The notes below the pieces were generated by a model. The model was not told the DNA's origin and did no database searches. It saw nothing but the letters and a program-made list of their open reading frames with translations. This document shows, one piece after another, positions 22,481 to 33,300 of a DNA stretch of 64,000 nt. Positions within the stretch are counted from its first letter, which is position 1, and each line of letters starts with the position of its first letter. This DNA comes from Anastatus disparis (Eukaryota; Arthropoda; Insecta; Hymenoptera; Eupelmidae): NCBI GenBank assembly GCA_017163975.1, contig JAFFSR010000373.1, positions 978,501 through 1,042,500 on the forward strand. Direction: 5' to 3'. The position numbers and the translations under genes were made by a program.

Positions 22481-22491
22481 AATTGGACTTT

Positions 22492-23310
22492 TTAAACGTG
22501 GTCAGGCTGTCGTAAAAGCTTTTTTTGAAATTTTGTCCTGTGCAAATGGTTGAGTAGCTGTATTCTTACAAAACGACCGTGGTAAAGAATTTATAGATAG
22601 TGTTTTCCAAAAATTTTTTAAAGCAAAGTTATTCTATTTGGTGTTGCTCCTTCTCCAGATGTTAAGACCGCTATTCTGTACGCTTTAATAGAACTTTAAA
22701 AGAGCGTTTATGGCGATATTTCACATAAAGAAATTCATACAGATATATAGATATATTACAAGACCTTGTACGAAGTTATAACCATACACCTCATGGTAGT
22801 ATAAAAATGATACCTGCTTCTGTTACTATATACAATGCAACACAAGTGCGTAATAATTTAGAACATTCATGGAAACGTAACGATGGAAAAAACAGAAAAG
22901 CACACGGATTAAAACCTTCTAAATACAAGGTAGGTGACTTTATACGTATCAGTCGCACGAAGCATGTTTTTGAAAACGGTTATGTTCACAGTTAGAGCGA
23001 AGAAATTTTCAAAATTTCACGAGTTTCTAAACGTCAAGATATTTACACATACAAAATAATTGATCTGGCTGAAGAAAAAATTCAAGGATTTTTTATACCG
23101 AAGAATTGGCTTCAGTTGGTAAAAAGCGTATGAAAACAAAAACTTATAAAATTGAACGTGTTATACGTTCTAGAGGTCATGGCAAGAAAAAAGTAGTCCT
23201 TGTAAAGTGGATAGGATATTCCGAGAAATTTAATCGTGGATTCCCGAGTCTGAGCTTGTTGCAATATGTGTACTTACGAATATTATCTTGTGTTACCCAG
23301 TAACAGTAGC
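22492..23310 (+). pseudogene. Polinton integrase C-terminal part with chromodomain, broken
   Basis: Coding resumes at the right TTAA of the island. Core fragments include LQNDRGKEF (second Asp region, about 22575-22602) and RFNRTLKERLW (third acidic region context, near 22686). A clean ORF at 22807-22995 covers the C-terminal DNA-binding region, ending at a TAG near 22993. A chromodomain-like segment (TYKIERVIRSRG, then VLVKWIGY) is at about 23140-23222. Polinton integrases commonly end in a chromodomain, thought to guide target choice. At least four frame changes or stops occur, and the gene is split by 5.6 kb, so it is dead. Confidence 0.8.
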
Positions 23311-24174
23311 ATGAGATATTTTCCCGATTACATAACAACTTGTTTCATCACGCAACTACCTCATGAAATGCGGCTTCATGGTCACACGATCACACGGTGA
23401 CTGGTGTGTGGGTCTCGCAGAGATTCATATACCATGTACTATTCCACGTTTTTCACAAAAAACTAAAGAAACAAAATTGAATTTTTGTTATACTGATAAT
23501 GATTTTAAAAAATCATCCAGCAAGCTATGTACAATCGATATACACGAAATACCATATGGTATTAATGAAAATGTAGAACAATTAGCTGAAAATATAAATA
23601 ACATTAGTTTTAACATGCGTAATAATTTAAAATTTACACGTTCGTCCAAAGCTTTTGGATATTATGAACTTAAAACTGTGTACGATATGAACTGCGACTC
23701 TACGCATTATTTAACAATAGCTGAAAAAATTGGTAATAATTAGGATACAATCCTCGTGTAATCAGTGCCACAAAATCAGATGGTGAAAACTCCGAAACAA
23801 GAACAACAATAGTAACTCAAGGATTCTCTTATATGCACTTTATAATAGATAATAATAAGGGGTCTATAACAGGTTACAGACCAACATGCGTGGCACGTGC
23901 TATACCTGAGCAGTTATTTGTCTACTCGGACGTTTGTGAACCTTTTACAGCAGGGGACACACAAGCCTCATTACTTAGAATTGTTTCTTTAGACAATGCT
24001 AATTACAAATTTGGAACTACAATAGTAAAAAATTTTGCGCCCATTAAATATATACCACTGATGAAAAATGCATTTAACAATATCGTTATTGATATAAGAG
24101 ACGTACACGGTAGTCCTATAGCATTCGAGTATGAAACTCTCACATTGACACTTCATTTTAAGCGTGCTCTTTAA
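23311..24174 (+). pseudogene. Polinton minor capsid (penton-like) protein, broken
   Basis: Begins with ATG 23311 (MRYFPDYITT), shifts frame near 23385, continues in the 23363-23743 ORF, and shifts again before the 23833-24174 ORF. The last ORF has the diagnostic end: QLFVYSDVCEPFTAGDT, LLRIV, then IDIRDVHG and LTLTLHFKR, as in the single jelly-roll minor capsid protein of Polintons. That protein would form pentons in an icosahedral capsid. It lies directly before the pVI-like gene and the major capsid gene, the usual morphogenesis order. Two frameshifts inactivate it. Confidence 0.75.
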
Positions 24175-24187
24175 ATGTAAGTGTAAA

Positions 24188-24768
24188 ATGAGTCATTATA
24201 TAGCTTACTACGAAAATCAAATCAGTAGCGGGAACGGTGTACGCAACGTTTTCGCCGGCTCGCGCTGGCAGCGGGGTTCAGGTCTAGGAAGTTTTTTTTC
24301 AGGTCTAGCCAGAACTATTTTACCTTTTGTATCGAAAGGATTAGGAGCAGTATGTAAAGTAGCTCTGCGTGGTGGAATACCAAGTACTTGAAGATATCGA
24401 TGATAATATTAGCTTCAAAGAATCTATAAAAAATCGATTTGCATAATCAAAAGATAATTTAAAAGAACAAGCAAAAAATAAAATTAACGAAATGGTAATA
24501 AGTGGATCAGGATATAAAAATCCTGTTTTCAATTTAACGATACAGTCTTTGAAGCGACGTTCGATCGAAAGCATCGTGAACTCATTAACAAAAAAGAGAA
24601 AAAAAAAGAAAAAAAAGAAAAAGTGGCAAAAGGAAAAAAAAACTTCAGTAGGCAATAGAAAATAGAGACGTCGCTCGAACGGTGTAATTTAAAAGAAAAA
24701 AGAAAACCACTGTTCGCCGTCGTAAAAAAAAATTTCACGCAGGCAAAAGTCAAACGATATTTTTAACT
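24188..24768 (+). pseudogene. Polinton pVI-like minor virion protein, broken
   Basis: ORF from ATG 24188 (67 codons) with a Gly/aromatic N-terminal region (GSRWQRGSGLGSFFSGL) and an amphipathic stretch (RTILPFVSKGLGAV), the usual opening of the Polinton protein compared with adenovirus pVI. The frame shifts near 24385; the helical FKESIKNRF segment follows, then an in-frame stop and a very lysine-rich tract (about 24590-24640) leading to a basic C-terminus near 24765. The gene ends just before the major capsid ATG. Short minus-strand ORFs here are shadows of the poly-Lys run. Confidence 0.65.
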
Positions 24769-24779
24769 AAAAAAGCATC

Positions 24780-26414
24780 ATGGCTTTTTTACACAGCCAT
24801 AGTAATGAGTGTCTTAAATCAAAGCTGTCATTATTTAGTCTTCCACATACTCAAACATCTATTGAATCAAATGAAATAGTACATTATAAGCCCATATCAT
24901 CGCTAAACGACAATGCACCTTTAGAATTTTTAATATCCAGTAATTGAAGAGAGTTACATTGATTTTGCTCATACTATGTTAAGTTTACGTATTCAAATAC
25001 TACCTAAAGATGCTGAGAATAACGGAAAAGTCGGGCCTGTAAATTATATATTACATAGTTTATTTCAACAAGTAGACGTATTATGTAAAAATAAATTAGT
25101 ATCGCCGCCTAATAATTCCTGTCCATATCGTGCATATATAGAATCTCTTTTAAATTACTGGCGTGCAGCTAAAGATACTCATTTAACTACCTCTCTATGG
25201 TATACAGACACTGCAGGTAAAATGAATACAAAACCAGATGCTTTGCAGGCTGAATGCTATAAGGGTTTAGTAGAACGTAGCAAACATACTTATGCAGGTA
25301 AAATAGTTGATCTACTCGGCCGCCTCCATTGCGATTCATTTAACCAAGATCGTCACCTTTTAAATGGCGTAGAAATCAGATTAATTTCATAAGGTCCAAA
25401 GACGCTTCTTGTCTTATGGACTCATCGAATGTCGCAAATTTCAATGTTCTCATCGTTGAGGCTACGCTTCTCGTGAGACGTGTAAAAATGAGTCCCAATA
25501 TTTTATTAGCCCATGCTAATGCAATTTCAAAAACAACAGCTTAATATCCTTTGACAAGAGTAGAAATAAAATCTATAACCATGCCTGTCGGTATTTTAGG
25601 AGATACACTCGACAATGTTATATTAGGACAAATAAAAGAATAATTTTAGGATTTGTAGATAATCGAGCATTTAACGGGGATCGTACATTTTTTTTTTTTT
25701 TTTTTTTTTATTTTTATTTTTTTTTTTTTAAAAAAAGATTAATATATAAAGGATATTGTTATCCTCTATATAATTAACCTTTTTCTATGGAGATGTCGAG
25801 GGAGCCCAGCCCGGAACCGTTTAACACATTACATCAGGCTAGACTGTCAGACACCGCCATACCGAAAACTTTGACTACCGATGGATGGTCAGCCACTTTT
25901 GTGACCAATAATCAACCGATACTCAATGAGGTCAGATTTCTTAAGAGTCGCGATATGGGTAGCACATACACTAATTTTCTTTCGAAAAAAAGTCAGAGGT
26001 GCCTGGCCAGGATTCGAACCCGTGCCCACCGCGTTGAAGGCAAGAGCTCTATCCGTTAAGCCACCGCGCTCCTATGGGGATCGTACATTAAATCCCTTTA
26101 ATTTTGAATATTTTAACATAAATTTCTTGTCTTTATATATCGATGGTGTTACCGTTCCGAGTAGACCATTACAACCTATTTTTACTGGTAATAATAAGCT
26201 TTACGTTGACGCATATCATAAGCTTTTCTCAGGAACAGGCATACACTTAGCGAATGAAGGTAACGAGATTACACGCACAAATCATCCCAACGGATACTGC
26301 CTTTTCGCTCTTGATTTAATTCCCGATTTATCAGCAAATTTTTGCGATCAAAGTGCATTTCGAAACAGCTCTTATCAAAACGATAAACTGTATAATTTTC
26401 TTAGAATACGATAA
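24780..26414 (+). pseudogene. Polinton major capsid protein (double jelly-roll), broken
   Basis: ATG at 24780 (MAFLHSHSNECLKSKLSLF). TGA after about 58 codons (near 24944), then a shift to the 24976-25392 ORF, which carries GPVNYILHSLFQQVDV, PYRAYIESLLNYW, LWYTDTAGKMN and DLLGRLHCDSF, highly characteristic of the Polinton hexon-like capsid protein. A further shift near 25390, then family-like sequence to AFNGDRT at 25689, where a SINE is inserted. After the SINE the C-terminal third continues (NPFNFEYFNINFLSLYIDG) to a stop near 26412. Full coding length without the SINE is about 1.25 kb, somewhat short of the family, so small deletions are likely. Confidence 0.85.
25690..26075 (-). mobile_element. 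tRNA-derived SINE in the capsid gene
   Basis: Minus-strand element of 386 bp. The tRNA-like head is at 26001-26075 with an exact B box GGTTCGAATCC (26010-26020) and A box TGGCTTAACGGATAG (26049-26063). The tail is a long poly(A), seen as poly(T) at 25690-25730 on this strand. It is flanked by a perfect 14-bp duplication GGGGATCGTACATT at 25676-25689 and 26076-26089. The good boxes and perfect duplication suggest fairly recent insertion by LINE machinery. The ORF at 25787-26059 is not a gene. Confidence 0.9.
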
Positions 26415-26647
26415 TGTATTAGAGATTGACTCTTCAAGACAAGTTATAGTTGACTTTAACTCTTAAATTTAAAAATAGAATCTATATAAATAAATGTTTT
26501 TAAAAAGAGGGGAAAAGGGCGGAGATTAGAGAATAAAAAGACGAGGAGCAACTTAATTTTTTCAAAAGTCAATTTTGCCTGCTTAAATGCAGTAGTTTAT
26601 AAAAATTTTAGTTTTACTTACGTGTGTTATAAAATTTTAGAACAAAA

Positions 26648-27475
26648 ATGGAGTTAATTATAGATATTTAACCTATTTTCAATAAAAAGTACAAAATTAT
26701 ACCTAAAGAAGTTGCCGTAATGTTTTTTCAAGGAGACGCTTATTCACATTGGATTATAAAACCACCTCACGAATTCTCACAGTTTAATAGTTATTTACGA
26801 CGGGCAAATAACTCGTTAACAAAATTTGTGCATGATATAGAATGGTTTGAAGGTGATACAACGCTTAAACACGTGCAGGAAAATTTAAAAGCCTTTATGA
26901 AAAGTGCTTCTCATATATACGTTTCCGGTCGGCCCAAAGTTGATTTTTTAACGGACTTTTTAGGACGAAAAGTATAGTTCATTTAGCCGATTATGAAGTA
27001 CCCAGTTTCGCAACAATAAATTTTAAATATAAAGATGAAATTTTAACCTCGTGTGTCTATCATATAACAAAATCGTGTTTCTGGGTAAACTGTGCATTAC
27101 ATAAAGCAGCTTTGTTAAAAAAATGGCTCAACGATCTCAAAATAAAATTCAAAGATTCAATTACAAAAGAAGTTAAAGAAAATAATAAATCGCATATTTT
27201 GAACTTTGACAAAGATGAGGATGAAGGTGAAATTCTTGAAATTTCGGAAATATATGTAAGTGAATATCGTAAAAATAATCCAGTATGTGATGACGAGGAA
27301 AACGTTTCAACATCATCTTCGTCGACAATATTAAGTGCGTCATCGAATTATCTTGCTAAAGATCCCGAAGAAAACAAAGAAAATGAACCATGAAATATAA
27401 AAAATAAAAAAAAAGATATTACAAATAATACAAGTAATGGATTGAGTCCTATTAAAGAAACACCAAGTAAGAAAG
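26648..27475 (+). pseudogene. Conserved Polinton-associated ORF of unknown function, broken
   Basis: Starts at ATG 26648 (MELIIDI), meets a TAA at once, then a long frame 26720-26977 with WIIKPPHEFSQFN, HDIEWFEGD and HIYVSGRPKVDFL. A frameshift near 26970 leads into VHLADYEVPSF and a Cys/His block (CVYHITKSC, then NCALHKAALLKKW), which may bind metal. The 27112-27393 ORF follows and becomes acidic and Ser-rich. I recognise the PPH...IYVSG...C-H-C layout from uncharacterised arthropod transposon ORFs near Polinton capsid genes, but no function is known to me. It overlaps the start of the protease. Confidence 0.5.
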
Positions 27476-27711
27476 ATGAATACATGTCAATTATTACAGG
27501 CAATTCAATACCTTTCAACACTAACAGTAGGGGTAGTACCAGAAGACCGAATCGCACGAGTATTGACGAGACCAACAGCATTAGTAATTAATACAAATGA
27601 AAGTTATCGGCCTGGAACTCAATGGGTTGCATTATATATAGACGAAGAAGGTATGAGAACTTTTTCGACAGTTACGGCCTATCACCTCAATCACCGTATT
27701 TTCGAAGCGCT
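27476..27711 (+). pseudogene. Adenain-like cysteine protease, N-terminal part, broken
   Basis: ORF from ATG 27476. Motifs VINTNESYRPGTQWVALYIDEEG match the catalytic-His region of the adenovirus-type (C5) protease of Polintons, where His normally precedes WVA; here that residue is Gln. A frameshift near 27660 moves the next conserved block (FDSYGLSP) to another frame. The gene is then interrupted at a TTAA by a 400-bp element, and the same frame resumes after it. The enzyme would mature capsid proteins at GG sites, such as the one in the pX-like ORF. Loss of His, the frameshift and the insertion show it is dead. Confidence 0.8.
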
Positions 27712-27715
27712 TTAA

Positions 27716-28115
27716 GAGCATGACGAAGCTGCCCGCCTTCTAATAATGTTTCCAATCCTAACTTATGAATAAACGATGCGTTTAATCGAGTTTTTTTGCT
27801 ACAAAGAAAAAATTTGTAAGATTAAACTCTAGTGCAGACAGCTCAAGAAATTGACCAAAATATTATACATACAAAGTTATAATAAAAACTTTCAATGTAT
27901 CGTATTTTAAGGTTAGGTTCGTCGAGTTTTATATCTAATTTCCAATCCAAGCTCATAAAAAAATAAGTCCAAATGATTTATTATTTTAACAAAAATTATT
28001 GTATTAATATAGCTTTAGTTCGGACAAGTCATTATATTTGTTTGATTTATGAATTTAATAAAATATTGATAAAATAAAAAAAGCAAAATTCGATTGCTGC
28101 AGCTTTGACATCCCG
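27716..28115. mobile_element. 400-bp TTAA element, family GAGCATGACGAAGCTGC, copy 1
   Basis: Flanked by TTAA at 27712-27715 and 28116-28119. The left end GAGCATGACGAAGCTGC and right end (inverse CGGGATGTCAAAGCTGC) form an imperfect 17-bp inverted repeat. Inverse-orientation copies lie at 41343-41745 and 59637-60042. It interrupts the protease coding frame, which is continuous across one TTAA when the element is ignored. Confidence 0.9.
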
Positions 28116-28334
28116 TTAAAGAGAAATTGCACAAAATATACCAGGAATACCAAATGTTTACAACAACCAAAGTCTACAGTTTGTGGTAATTACTTTGTTT
28201 TATTTTCACATTATATGTGTCAATTCAATTCATTACAGAGTTTTTGTATATTGTTTACTAACGATACAATAATTTTATACTATTTTAATCAATTAGTTAA
28301 AAAAGTTAAAAAAAACATTCGTTGTAACAAATAA
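28116..28334 (+). pseudogene. Adenain-like protease, C-terminal part
   Basis: Frame continues from the residue interrupted at 27711 and contains PKSTVCGNYF, matching the catalytic-Cys region (usually CGxxC; second Cys is Phe here), followed by a helical tail, with stop TAA at 28332-28334. This is the last recognisable gene of the outer Polinton. Confidence 0.75.
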
Positions 28335-28697
28335 ACTCATGTTTTAAATAAAAATATCATAGGCGGTAGTTACTATATTTATAATTATATTTCTAACCCT
28401 CTATTCTAATAATAATAAAAAACATTTTCTGTACAAGATAAACTCAAATTCATAAAAATATATATTTTGAAAAGTTTTTTTCAAATATAACCAGCAAATT
28501 GTATACAATAAATACCAGATATACGAGTATCATAAACTTTTTTCTTTTACTATTTTTTTAACATCATTATGTATTTCAGTGTTCGGATCTTTTTTCAAAA
28601 ATTTTCGTTTAATTATACTTTTATCTGTACCCGAATCAACATCGTTGTAATTCGAAATTTTTTTCTCCAAATTTTTTTTTTCAAAAAAACCAGTACA
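28335..28697. other. Intergenic; a 48-codon open stretch on the minus strand
   Basis: AT-rich. On the minus strand, about 28676 down to a TGA at 28530-28532 is open with polar, protein-like composition (KKISNYNDVDSG, KRKFLKKDPNTEIH). There is no start codon or clear splice acceptor, so it might be an exon or chance. The outer Polinton's right terminus was expected here but was not found. Confidence 0.3.
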
Positions 28698-29914
28698 ATG
28701 GAAAATTTTAGAGAAACCAGAGTAAGTTATTTTTCTTTTTATAATTAAAATTTATAATTAAAATTTAATTTTGGTCTCCGATGACAATGCAATAATCCGT
28801 TGTCAGGTCGGCGATGACAGGTGTGCAAAGTCATCTCCGAGGAAGTTTAAGTGAGAAGGCTATCTTTCGGTCGAGGCGAGTTGATAGAATTTTGTTGAGT
28901 TGATAGTTGTATAAAATGCATAGGGGATAGGGAAATGTATAAGGGATAGGCGAATGTATAGGGGATAGGGGAATGTATAGGGATTAGGCAAATATATAGG
29001 GGATATGGGAATGTATAGGGGATATGTGAATATTTAGGGGATAGCCGGATATATAGGGATAGAGGGATATATAGGGATAGGGAAATGTATAGGGATAGGG
29101 GAATGTATAGGGGATAGGGGAGTGTATATAAGATACAATTAAATACAAGCTTTTAAAAAAAATTACTCATAGAAAATTCAATTTTAACTAGAAAGAGAAA
29201 ATTTTACAACAAAAATTCATCTAAATTATTGCAATGAACTGTATAAAAGTAATTTCAAGGAAGTTAATTAATTTATTTAATACTTTTTAGTGTATTTTCT
29301 CCATTATAAAAGCGTGTTTTAAAAATGTTTTTTTATATTTTTTTTTATTTCAAATCATTTTTAAAATATTTATTTTTCTTCAGAAAACACAATCAGTCTA
29401 GAGTCGTCAACCTAGGCTTCGTGTAAAAACGCCCGGAGAAATCAATGCGACATTTGACCTAGAGGTATAATTTTATTTTTATTAATTATAATAATAATAC
29501 TATCTTTTTTAATTATTATATTCTTTTTTCTTTTTTTTTCAGACAAACACACCATGCATACGCATCCATACGGTTATAGCAGTGACACCGCTGATAGAAG
29601 CTGTAAGTATTTTAACGTACTGTTATATTTAATATTTCAAATCTTTTCTTAAATATATTTTTCTTTTTTTTTATTTCAGTTTACATCGAATCGCTTACTA
29701 AAATTTTACAAAGTCGTTGACAATGGTGATGACGACATTAACAAATCCTATTCTGTAAGTATTTCGAAATTGTATATTATTATCATCATAAAATAATTAA
29801 ATATTTATTAAAAATTTTTTTATATTTTAGGCTGAAGCTCTGGATGAAGAAAAATCCAGATTTGACAACTTGAAGAAACTCAACAAAAGATTTATCCGAA
29901 GATTAAACGAATGA
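28698..29914 (+). CDS. Candidate small spliced host gene, five short exons (101 aa)
   Basis: Proposed exons 28698-28721, 29402-29464, 29543-29602, 29680-29754 and 29831-29914. Each exon length is a multiple of three and every intron is phase 0. Donors are GTAAGT, GTATAA, GTAAGT and GTAAGT; acceptors are preceded by pyrimidine tracts; introns 2-4 are 78, 77 and 76 nt, typical of insects. Exons 3-5 are best supported. Exon 2 requires the acceptor CTAG at 29401, because the stronger CAG 18 nt upstream would include TAG. Exon 1 (eight codons) is least certain. The product is hydrophilic with a basic helical C-terminus (KKLNKRFIRRLNE) and no family I recognise. An AT-rich 3' region follows. It may be host or mobile-element derived. 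Confidence 0.45.
28915..29135. repeat. ~21-bp minisatellite in intron 1
   Basis: About ten diverged copies of a unit like GGGGATAGGGGAATGTATA, including truncated forms. It lies inside the 680-nt first intron of the candidate spliced gene. G-runs on this strand could support G-quadruplexes. Confidence 0.8.
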
Positions 29915-30308
29915 AACTAATTGTAATATTATTTTGTTTTTAATATATATATATATATTAAAATTATTTATTTTGTTTTCATTTTACCTTATATCGTACC
30001 CATCCCAATCTTTCATCAACTTCACACTACACCCCAAAATTTTTTCATTTTAATTTTATTTTATATACAAATTTTTCTTCATGCATTTTTTCTTTTATAT
30101 TATTTAAAAATTTCTTAAATTTTTGATATAATTTTTCTCATAAATTTTCTTATACATATTTTCATACATTCATAATTTATCTTTTTCTAAAACTTTTTAT
30201 TAATATTAAAAATTTTCAACTAATTTTTTTGCATCTGATGTAAATTCACAACATTCTACCCTCGATGTAAGCTATGACGCCAAGAGAGGTAAGTACTACT
30301 CTTCGCTG
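29915..30308. other. Downstream AT-rich sequence
   Basis: T-rich sequence with a short (TA)n at 29944-29959. AATATAT words just after the stop might serve as polyadenylation signals. I see no other feature before the satellite starts. Confidence 0.4.
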
Positions 30309-33300
30309 CTCGAATATAGTTGTATAGAGTTATATTTTATTGAGCCTTATACTTTCTTGGGCCTTATATTTTTTTTGGGCCTTATAATTTTTTGTACTCA
30401 ATATTTTTTTGGGCCCAATATTTTTTCGGTCTCTATATTTTTTGGGCCTGATATTTTATTGAGCCTTATACTTTCTTGGGCCTTATATTTTTTTTGGGCC
30501 TTATAATTTTTTGTACTCAATATTTTTTTGAGCCCAATATTTTTTCGGTCTCTATATTTTTTGGGCCTTATATTTTATTGAGCCTAATACTTTCTTGAAC
30601 CTTATATTTTTTTGGGCCTTATAATTTTTTGGACTCAATTTTTTTTTGGGCCCAATATTTTTTCGGTCTCTATATTTTTTAGGCCTTATATTTTATTGAG
30701 CCTAATACTTTCTTGGGCCTTATATTTTTTGGGCCTTATAATTTTTTAGACTTAATATTTTTTTGGGCCCAATATTTTTTCGGTCTCTATATTTTTTGGG
30801 CCTTATATTTTATTAGGCCTAATACTTTCTTGGGCCTTATATTTTTTTGGGCCTTATAATTTTTTGTACTCAATATTTCTTTGGGCCAATATTTTTTCGG
30901 TCTCTATATTCTTCAGGCCTTATATTTTATTGAGCCTAATACTTTCTTGGGCCTTATATTTTTTGGGCCTTATAATTTTTTAGACTTAATATTTTTTTGG
31001 GCCAAATATTTTTTCGGTCTCTATATTTTTTGGGCCTTATATTTTATTGAGCTTAATACTTTCTTGAACCTTATATTTTTTTGGGCCTTATAATTTTTTG
31101 GACTCAATTTTTTTTTTGGCCCAATATTTTTTCGGTCTCTTTATTTTTTAGGCCTTATATTTTATTGAGCCTGATACTTTCTTGGGCCTTATATTTTTTG
31201 GGCCTTATAATTTTTTGTACTCAATATTTTTTTGGGCCCAATATTTTTTCGGTCTCTATATTTTTTGGGCCTTATATTTTATTGAGCCTAATACTATCTT
31301 GAACCTTATATTTTTTTGGGCCTTATAATTTTTTGGACTCAATTTTTTTTTGGGCCCAATATTTTTTCGGTCTCTATATTTTTTAGGCCTTATATTTTAT
31401 TGAGCCTTATATTTTCTTAAGCCTTATAATTTTTTGGACTCAATATTTTTTTGGGCCTAATATTTTTTCGATCTCTATATTTTTTGAGCCTTATTTTTTT
31501 TTCGCCTTAAATTTTATTAAGCCTTATATTTTCTTGGGTCTTATATTTTTTTGGGCCTCATATTTTATTGAGCCTTATACTTTCTTGGGCCTTATAATTT
31601 TTTGGACTCAATATTTTTTTGGGCCCAATATTTTTTTGGTCTCTATAATTTTTGGTCCTTATATTTTATTGAGCCTAATACTTTCTTGAACCTCATATTT
31701 TTTTGGGCCCTATAATTTTTTGGACTAAATATTTTTTTGGGCCCAATATTTTTTCGGTCTCTATATTTTTTAGGCCTTATATTTTATTGAGCCTAATACT
31801 CTCTTGGGCCTTATATTTTTTTGGACCTTATAATTTTTTGGACTCAATATTTTTTTGGGCCCAATATTTTTTCGGTCTCTATATTTTTTGGGCCTTATAT
31901 TTTATTAAGCCTAATACTTTCTTGGGCCTTATATTTTTTTGGGCCTTATAATTTTTTGGACTCAATATTTTTTTGGGCCCAATATTTTTTCGGTCTCTAT
32001 GTTTTTGGGCCTTATATTTTATTGAGCCTTATACTTTCTTGGGCCTTATATTTTTCTTGAGCCTTATAATTTTTTGTACTCAATATTTTTTTGGGCCCAA
32101 TATTTTTTCGGTCTCTATATTTTTTGGGCCTTATATTTTATTGAGCCTAATACTTTCTTGGGCCTTATATTTTTTTGGACCTTATAATTTTTTGGACTTA
32201 ATATTTTTTTGGGCCCAATATTTTTTCGGTCTCTATATTTTTTGGGCCTTATATTTTATTGAGCCTAATACTATCTTGAACCTTATATTTTTTTGGGCCT
32301 TATAATTTTTTGGACTCAATTTTTTTTTGGGCCCAATATTTTTTCGGTCTCTATATTTTTTAGGCCTTATATTTTATTGAGCCTTATATTTTCTTAAGCC
32401 TTATAATTTTTTGGACTCAATATTTTTTTGGGCCTAATATTTTTTCGATCTCTATATTTTTTTAGCCTTATTTTTTTTTCGCCTTAAATTTTATTAAGCC
32501 TTATATTTTCTTGGGTCTTATATTTTTTTGGGCCTCATATTTTATTGAGCCTTATACTTTCTTGGGCCTTATAATTTTTTGGACTCAATATTTTTTTGGG
32601 CCCAATATTTTTTTGGTCTCTATAATTTTTGGTCCTTATATTTTATTGAGCCTAATACTTTCTTGAACCTTATATTTTTTTAAGCCTTATAATTTTTTGG
32701 ACTCAATTTTTTTTGGGTCAAATAATTTTTCGGTCTCTATATTATTTAGGCCTTATATTTTATTAAGCCTAATACTTTCTTGGGCCTTATATTTTTTTGG
32801 GCCCTATAATTTTTTGGACTCAATATTTTTTTGGGCCCAATATTTTTTCGGTCTCTATATTTTTTAGGCCTTATATTTTATTGAGCCTAATACTCTCTTG
32901 GGCCTTATATTTTTTTGGACCTTATAATTTTTTGGACTCAATATTTTTTTGGGCCCAATATTTTTTCGGTCTCTATATTTTTTGGGCCTTATATTTTATT
33001 AAGCCTAATACTTTCTTGGGCCTTATATTTTTTTGGGCCTTATAATTTTTTGGACTCAATATTTTTTTGGGCCCAATATTTTTTCGGTCTCTATGTTTTT
33101 GGGCCTTATATTTTATTGAGCCTTATACTTTCTTGGGCCTTATATTTTTCTTGAGCCTTATAATTTTTTGTACTCAATATTTTTTTGGGCCCAATATTTT
33201 TTCGGTCTCTATATTTTTTGGGCCTTATATTTTATTGAGCCTAATACTTTCTTGGGCCTTATATTTTTTTGGACCTTATAATTTTTTGGACTTAATATTT

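Larger units (their letters stand above)
16901..22491. mobile_element. 5.6 kb TTAA-flanked inverted satellite island
   Basis: Ends AAGTCCAATTGG and the inverse of AAAGTCCAATTT, flanked by TTAA at 16897-16900 and 22492-22495. Integrase coding lies directly on both sides. The left half carries ~131-bp units in + orientation, the right half the same units inverted, and the centre is occupied by another foldback plus MITEs. The structure is that of a giant foldback transposon whose arms are satellite arrays. No transposase gene is present. Confidence 0.7.
6958..28334 (+). mobile_element. Outer Polinton/Maverick remnant, interrupted by later insertions
   Basis: Collinear + strand remnants of hallmark Polinton genes: ATPase, pX-like, conserved ORF, chromodomain integrase, minor capsid, pVI-like, major capsid, an unknown conserved ORF and adenain-like protease. 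No outer terminal inverted repeats or 6-bp duplication were found, so both limits are only gene limits. The outer element's own DNA polymerase is not seen; the only polB lies in the nested element. Nearly every gene has stops, frameshifts or insertions, so this is an old dead copy. Confidence 0.8.

Noticed and set aside
24341..24753. Phe-rich minus-strand ORFs
   Set aside because: Antisense of the lysine-rich tract of the pVI-like gene.
26001..26075. A genuine minus-strand tRNA gene
   Set aside because: The boxes are good, but the sequence continues into a SINE body with poly(A) and has a 14-bp target duplication.
6958..28334. An integrated exogenous DNA virus
   Set aside because: Capsid, ATPase, protease, chromodomain integrase and polB together match a Polinton/Maverick; an adintovirus-like origin cannot be excluded, but the degraded nested state fits a resident transposon.
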